Of a stretch of DNA of 64,000 bases, positions 59,580 to 64,000 are shown piece after piece (positions within the stretch are counted from its first letter, which is position 1; each line of letters opens with the position of its first letter). A program made the position numbers and the translations under genes. Location: positions 1,178,001-1,242,000 of the forward strand of contig NW_023503496.1 of the NCBI RefSeq assembly GCF_014529535.1, given 5' to 3'. The DNA is from Bradysia coprophila. Lineage: Eukaryota; Arthropoda; Insecta; Diptera; Sciaridae. The notes beneath the pieces were generated by a model that saw nothing but the letters and a program-made list of their open reading frames with translations, did no database searches and was not told the DNA's origin.

Positions 59580-60796
59580 AATTATGCTTAAGAATATTCC
59601 GTAAAAGTTTTTTCATTCAGGCGGACCAAAAACGTCACATTCTCTCACCAGATAGAGAGTCAAAACAACTACTTTTTCTCTCACCTTTTCATTCACTTTG
59701 CGTTCCAAGTGACATCACAACGGAAACGTCAACTTGCTTCTTTTGACGTTAAGAGTCCCTTTTTACGGTATGTCCACGAAGCTGTCACACACACATTTAA
59801 ATATATGATTTTGGCCCTGGGATATCACTTTTCGTTCCCACTCACGTCACTTTTTGAGTAACGCTGAAGATTTCATGCCATTGTTATCAATAAAATGAAA
59901 TTTAATATTTAAGTATATTGCTTCGATTGCTCACGCAAATGTGAGTGAGTGAGAGTGATATGTGATATTATGTCGTATTTATCATATGAAAAAAAGAGCA
60001 TGAGAAAAGATCCCTACTTGTCATGTCTCTCATTTTTCCATATATTTTTGACGTACCGTGATCTTTGCTGAATGGTGTTGCCAGCTTGCACCAAGTGCCA
60101 ATAAAGTGTTTAAAGAGAATGTCAAAAAGTGGGGTGACAATCGAACTCAGTTAAATTACTATACAAATTTTGATGTAATCACCCATCGAAACCAATTGTT
60201 TAATTTTCTTTTTCTCTCTTTTTCTGCTCTTTCAACACACTATACTCGAGAGTTGGCAATATGGCCATTTTCTGGCCTGTTACGTAACTCCACACTTTTT
60301 GTGTTATAAGAATGAATGGAACGTCACATCGTTTTGTGCTGTACCAACGCACTGCAAGTCAAGCACCAAAACTAATGTTTAAATGGTCATTTGGCCTCTT
60401 ATATTGCAGTGACATTAAAAATTTAATTTATATGACTACTGCGTCGAGCTTGATTTACAGTGACCTGGCTGTGCAGGTGCAACCTGTTACAGACGGCTGT
60501 CATCTGTTATCGACGACGACATCAAGAATAAACGGCAGGCCCTGATTAGTGAGGTGTTATATAGCAAAAAGCATGTGCCGTCTGTGACAGGTTAACACAA
60601 TTTCGAAACCTAATAGGAATGAATTGTCAATCTCGCAATTGCCACAAAGTGCTGATCATGTTTTAGTTAGTGTACCCACTTACCCGACTGGCTTAGAGTT
60701 AATTAACGCTTCATATGCGATTGTCTACATGAGATCGCAATAAGTTTGGCTTAGAATTCACAACCACAACAAACAACGCACATTCTTCAAAATCTG
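59580..60796. other. Non-coding stretch downstream of the dehydrogenase
   Basis: No gene supported. A short inverted repeat with AACCTGTTACAGACGGC and GCCGTCTGTGACAGGTT lies at about 60481-60597. A further relic arm of the CTCGAGAG family lies near 60243-60255. Confidence 0.4.
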
Positions 60797-60802
60797 TTTA
60801 TT
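60797..60802 (-). terminator. Polyadenylation signal of the dehydrogenase gene
   Basis: AATAAA on the minus strand, about 150 nt after the stop codon, is the first such signal in the 3' flank. Confidence 0.6.
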
Positions 60803-60950
60803 TCAGGTCGATAGGCTCAACAATGCAGCGTCGATTGAACATACAGTATGATCGCTTTTGGTAAAATGCATTTCGTAAGAAGCGAAGAGTTATGTCATAG
60901 GAAACTGTAACTCATCCACTCGGTCGATTTCCACAATTTGATTCACGAAA

Positions 60951-62555
60951 CTAGTCAGTGGGATACACCACTCCGATTTGCTTCCTTATCGATTCTCGCA
61001 TTTCGGCTAACAATACAGTCTCGTCGAGTGTTAGTATCGGGCTCTCAGTCAATCCTACAAACCAGAAAAATTATTTCTTTAACCGGACCTTTACTGGGAG
61101 GGTTTGGGGTTAATTTCAGCATCTCATCACGGAAGATCTGTGTAAGGCTATCTAACGCTGTATAATCAGATTGCGCATAATATTGTGGCAGTAATTTGCT
61201 GCTCATGTACAGGTGGCGCTGTTATCGTCCAAAGTGACGTGTCACCCGTGTCACGTTTGTTAGCCGGAGTTCGATCACGTTCTGCAGAACTTCAGTTGCA
61301 AGACTTCTGGAACTGGATGTAACTCTGTCTCGTTTTCGACTTACCATTTTGAATACACCTCCGCACCTCCTGGCATTGATATGACAGTCCTGTACTATTC
61401 CAGTAGTTAATTTTCTTGTCACTTTTCGGTAACGCAAACTCAATCACCCCGTTTGGCGTTTCCAATTTATCGGCAGACCAAAATGGAAACGGTAACTGTG
61501 TGGTGACATAGAAGTTTAGTGGACCATCATTCAAATCGCAACCACAATATTAAAACCTTAAGTGTTCCCTTGGTGCCAATGGCTAGTGCTTCGCACGGAA
61601 AGTTGACCTGACTGTGGGTGATAAGGGTTGCCGTTTTTCCGTTCGGATAAATAATTGTCGCACTGGAACTATCATCGGCGCCACTCGAATTCAGATGACC
61701 CGATGCTATAATCTTTTCCGGTTTCAGTCCGGAAAATACCAGCGACGCGAATTGACAACAATATGTACCCATGTCGATTACAGTACCACCGCCAAGTTCT
61801 TTTGATCTGATGAGGTAAAAGATTTTGCAACGAAAGAAGTAATAGATTCGCTAAATATGATTCTGTCATGCTTCCCGTCTCCTCAACGGTTAGGAGTTCC
61901 GTCCCTTAATTTATAATCAGGCACCTCAAACCTATACACCATTACAAAATGAACTGACCTACGCCAATTGTCCTCAGGAAACTGCAATCCCATACCAGCA
62001 ATCACTTGCACAACTTCACCGATGCTCCCATTATCGATATCCTCCTTCAATTTCAGATAAGCCGGAAAGAATCGACTCCAGATCGCCTCCATAAAAAATA
62101 ATTTCTTACTTCTCGCATAGTCGACCAACTCAACAGTTTCTTTAACGTTCATACATAACGGTTTCTCGCACAGGACATGCTTGCCATGGTCCAATGCCAA
62201 TTTTCCCAATTTCAAGTGTTCCGGATGTATTGTACCGATGTAAACGACATCTGATAATTGTGAAGAACATTTAGCGAATTGTAAGGAAATGAAGCCCGCC
62301 AACCATGGTTGAATTTAAGCTTATCGATTTCGTCATCGACCTACCGATATCTTTATCCTGGCACAATTCAGCGTAGGAGCCATATGCTTTGGCGATGTTA
62401 TGTTCCCTAGCAAAATTCTCAGCATTTTCTTTGCTTCTGGCACTTACAGCCAAAATTTGATGTTCTGTCGTCGGTAACGTTGATACAGCAACAGCCCAAT
62501 CATGGCTAATCATCCCAGCACCCATAATTCCCCATCTCGTCGGTGGAGAAGTCAT
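60951..62555 (-). CDS. Dhdh: Trans-1,2-dihydrobenzene-1,2-diol dehydrogenase (dimeric dihydrodiol dehydrogenase)
   Basis: Five exons, 62345-62555, 61959-62250, 61557-61806, 61345-61495 and 60951-61054, join in phase over four GT-AG introns (94, 152, 61 and 290 nt) and give 335 residues, the usual family length of about 334. The enzyme oxidises trans-dihydrodiols and some sugars with NADP in the cytosol. Visible features: the nucleotide-binding turn GIMGAGMIS (residues 9-17), the EKP motif at 99-101 with the catalytic Lys100, and the conserved GGGTVIDMGTY (173-183) with Asp179 and Tyr183. The C-terminus is QEVRRCIQNG joined to LTESP, then KQIGVVYP. The start ATG at 62553-62555 is the first one before the nucleotide-binding motif. 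There is no premature stop and all splice sites are canonical, so it appears intact and functional. The human-style symbol is used by similarity only. Confidence 0.92.
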
Positions 62556-64000
62556 TTCTGATAACGATTTTATTCAGAGCTCCGAGTATCGTTTCAATCG
62601 CGGATACGGCCAGACTGAATGTTTTATCACCGCAAAAGTTTAGTGGATAATCGATGATTGATAACAACACTGCTGTGAATTGCACAATTTAATGCTAAAT
62701 GACGATTGATAGTCAATTAGCGATAAGATTAAATGGTAAGCCACATTTACTAGGGTGTTACAGAGAGATTGTTAGCTGGATTTTCAAGTTTTATTGACGA
62801 AGCAAAAGGTTTATTGACGAAGCAAAAGGTTTATGTTTCCGAGATGGTGGATGTGTGAAAGCACGAAGGGTAATAAATTAGGGTCAATAAAGAGTAGTTG
62901 GAAATTTAAGTCCGCCTTGCGACGATTTCCATTAATAAGCAGTTCAAAAATACCATTTCTCAATGAGAAATTCTCATCAGGTCATTATGACAAGAAACGC
63001 TATATCAATTTGCACACGATCAAGTCTAGCGAATCATAATCAAAATGAAATTCGTCACTTTACTTGTAGACGAAAGCTAAACAAAAGTTTCGGCTTTTTT
63101 GTCTCATACGATGTACACTAAGGAAAGTTTTTTTCAAGTTTCATAAGCTGCACATTCATCTGACGACCTACCATCACCTTTAATTTAAAAAACGTCAGAA
63201 AATCTATAAGATGACAATAGATTGTGGATTTGAGCACTATTTCACAGGACTCTCAATGATTGACGCTGTCCTCCCCCTTCCATTTGGGCTATAATATGGC
63301 TATTGCAGGAGCCGAGTGGCAAATATTTGTAAATTTCGTTGACAAATGTTTTTCAAAAATGAAAATCCTCTGAGGATATCATTTTGGCTGGGTTTTCAAA
63401 GATTTACATCGTTTTGTAAGGATTTTCTTTAGTTTTCTGAGGATTTTTTTTAAGGATTTTCTTCAGTTTCGAGGATTTTCTGATGAAATGATTTTCTAGT
63501 TTTCAAAGAATTTTCATTTGACTGTCAGAGGCTTTTCGGTAGGCTTTGCAATAATTCATCAAAATTATCTCTGCATCGAAAACTTTGAAGGAGTTTCGGG
63601 AGTAAGAGGGTAAATTTTTGGTATGCACATATCATTCGACTCAGAAAATCAATCTTAATCGATGGCGAAATTCTCATGCCTTTGTCACAAAATGCACCAT
63701 GGATAGGTCTTTTATACGAACTGGAACTTCCACTAAGCATTCCAACATATCAATATTAACATTACCATATGAGTGTGAAACCCGTATAAAGACGCATGAG
63801 CAGTGCTTTTATGTGTCAGTGGTGTCAGTAGACCAGTGGATTAGTAGCTATCAGCCAGAAATCGTGTTCACACCAGTTCAGAACATCGTGTTTAGCTTGT
63901 TTTTGGCAGTGGGAGGTGAGGGAAAACAAGAAAAGTAGGAAAATATGCAGCTTTTCTAGCTTTTTCGCCAATATCTACTGTTGTACAAACTCGATTTTCT
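62556..64000. other. Non-coding right edge
   Basis: It includes the upstream region of the dehydrogenase gene (minus strand); no TATA box was evident. A direct repeat, TTTTATTGACGAAGCAAAAGG-like, occurs twice at about 62790-62831. A GATTTTCTGAGGATTTTC-type low-complexity stretch lies at 63360-63490. No other gene seen. Confidence 0.4.

Overview
The window looks like one stretch of an AT-rich, repeat-loaded insect nuclear genome, most likely a dipteran and possibly a fungus-gnat-like (sciarid) fly. Direct reasons are short GT-AG introns of 61-152 nt, TATA elements upstream of secreted-protein genes, a pair of genes of an insect-type four-membrane-segment family, and dense small inverted-repeat transposons. 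The species assignment is an inference. No bacterial operons, rRNA, CRISPR array or intact transposase were seen.

Five gene loci are supported. (1) 36674-38080 minus: an intronless secreted S8 subtilisin-like protease with a complete catalytic triad. (2) and (3) 42496-43093 plus and 54671-55339 plus: two-exon paralogues of a small multi-pass membrane protein (DUF4728-like), with conserved upstream and downstream blocks that mark a segmental duplication about 12 kb apart. (4) 46485-47342 minus: a secreted protein of about 210 residues whose coding exon is split by a 140-bp MITE carrying a 6-bp target duplication. (5) 60951-62555 minus: a complete five-exon dimeric dihydrodiol dehydrogenase (Gfo/Idh/MocA family), rebuilt here to 335 residues with consistent splice phases.

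Almost everything else is transposon-derived. The left edge (3-386) holds the C-terminal end of a transposase-like ORF. 0.7-36 kb is a mosaic of MITEs, including hAT-type elements with 8-bp target duplications, a triple-nested inverted repeat at 741-1388, a nested pair at 17291-17928, an old dispersed repeat at 19306-20248, and a 21-bp minisatellite at 24250-25110. 38940-46044 contains a large foldback element and a pile-up of 436-bp palindromic elements. 47.5-59.2 kb holds several nested structures: a 3.34-kb hAT-like element (50583-53922) interrupted by a 1.63-kb foldback element (50653-52280), each with a perfect 8-bp target duplication, and a 2.0-kb foldback (56883-58910) carrying a decayed endonuclease/retroelement fragment plus a TA-flanked MITE. 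A tRNA-derived SINE head follows at 58940.

The genes do not form an operon or an obvious pathway. The strongest leads are the exon-disrupting MITE and the foldback elements whose long arms are built from short-period repeats. Long non-coding stretches between the genes were read and only repeat relics or low-complexity DNA were seen in them.
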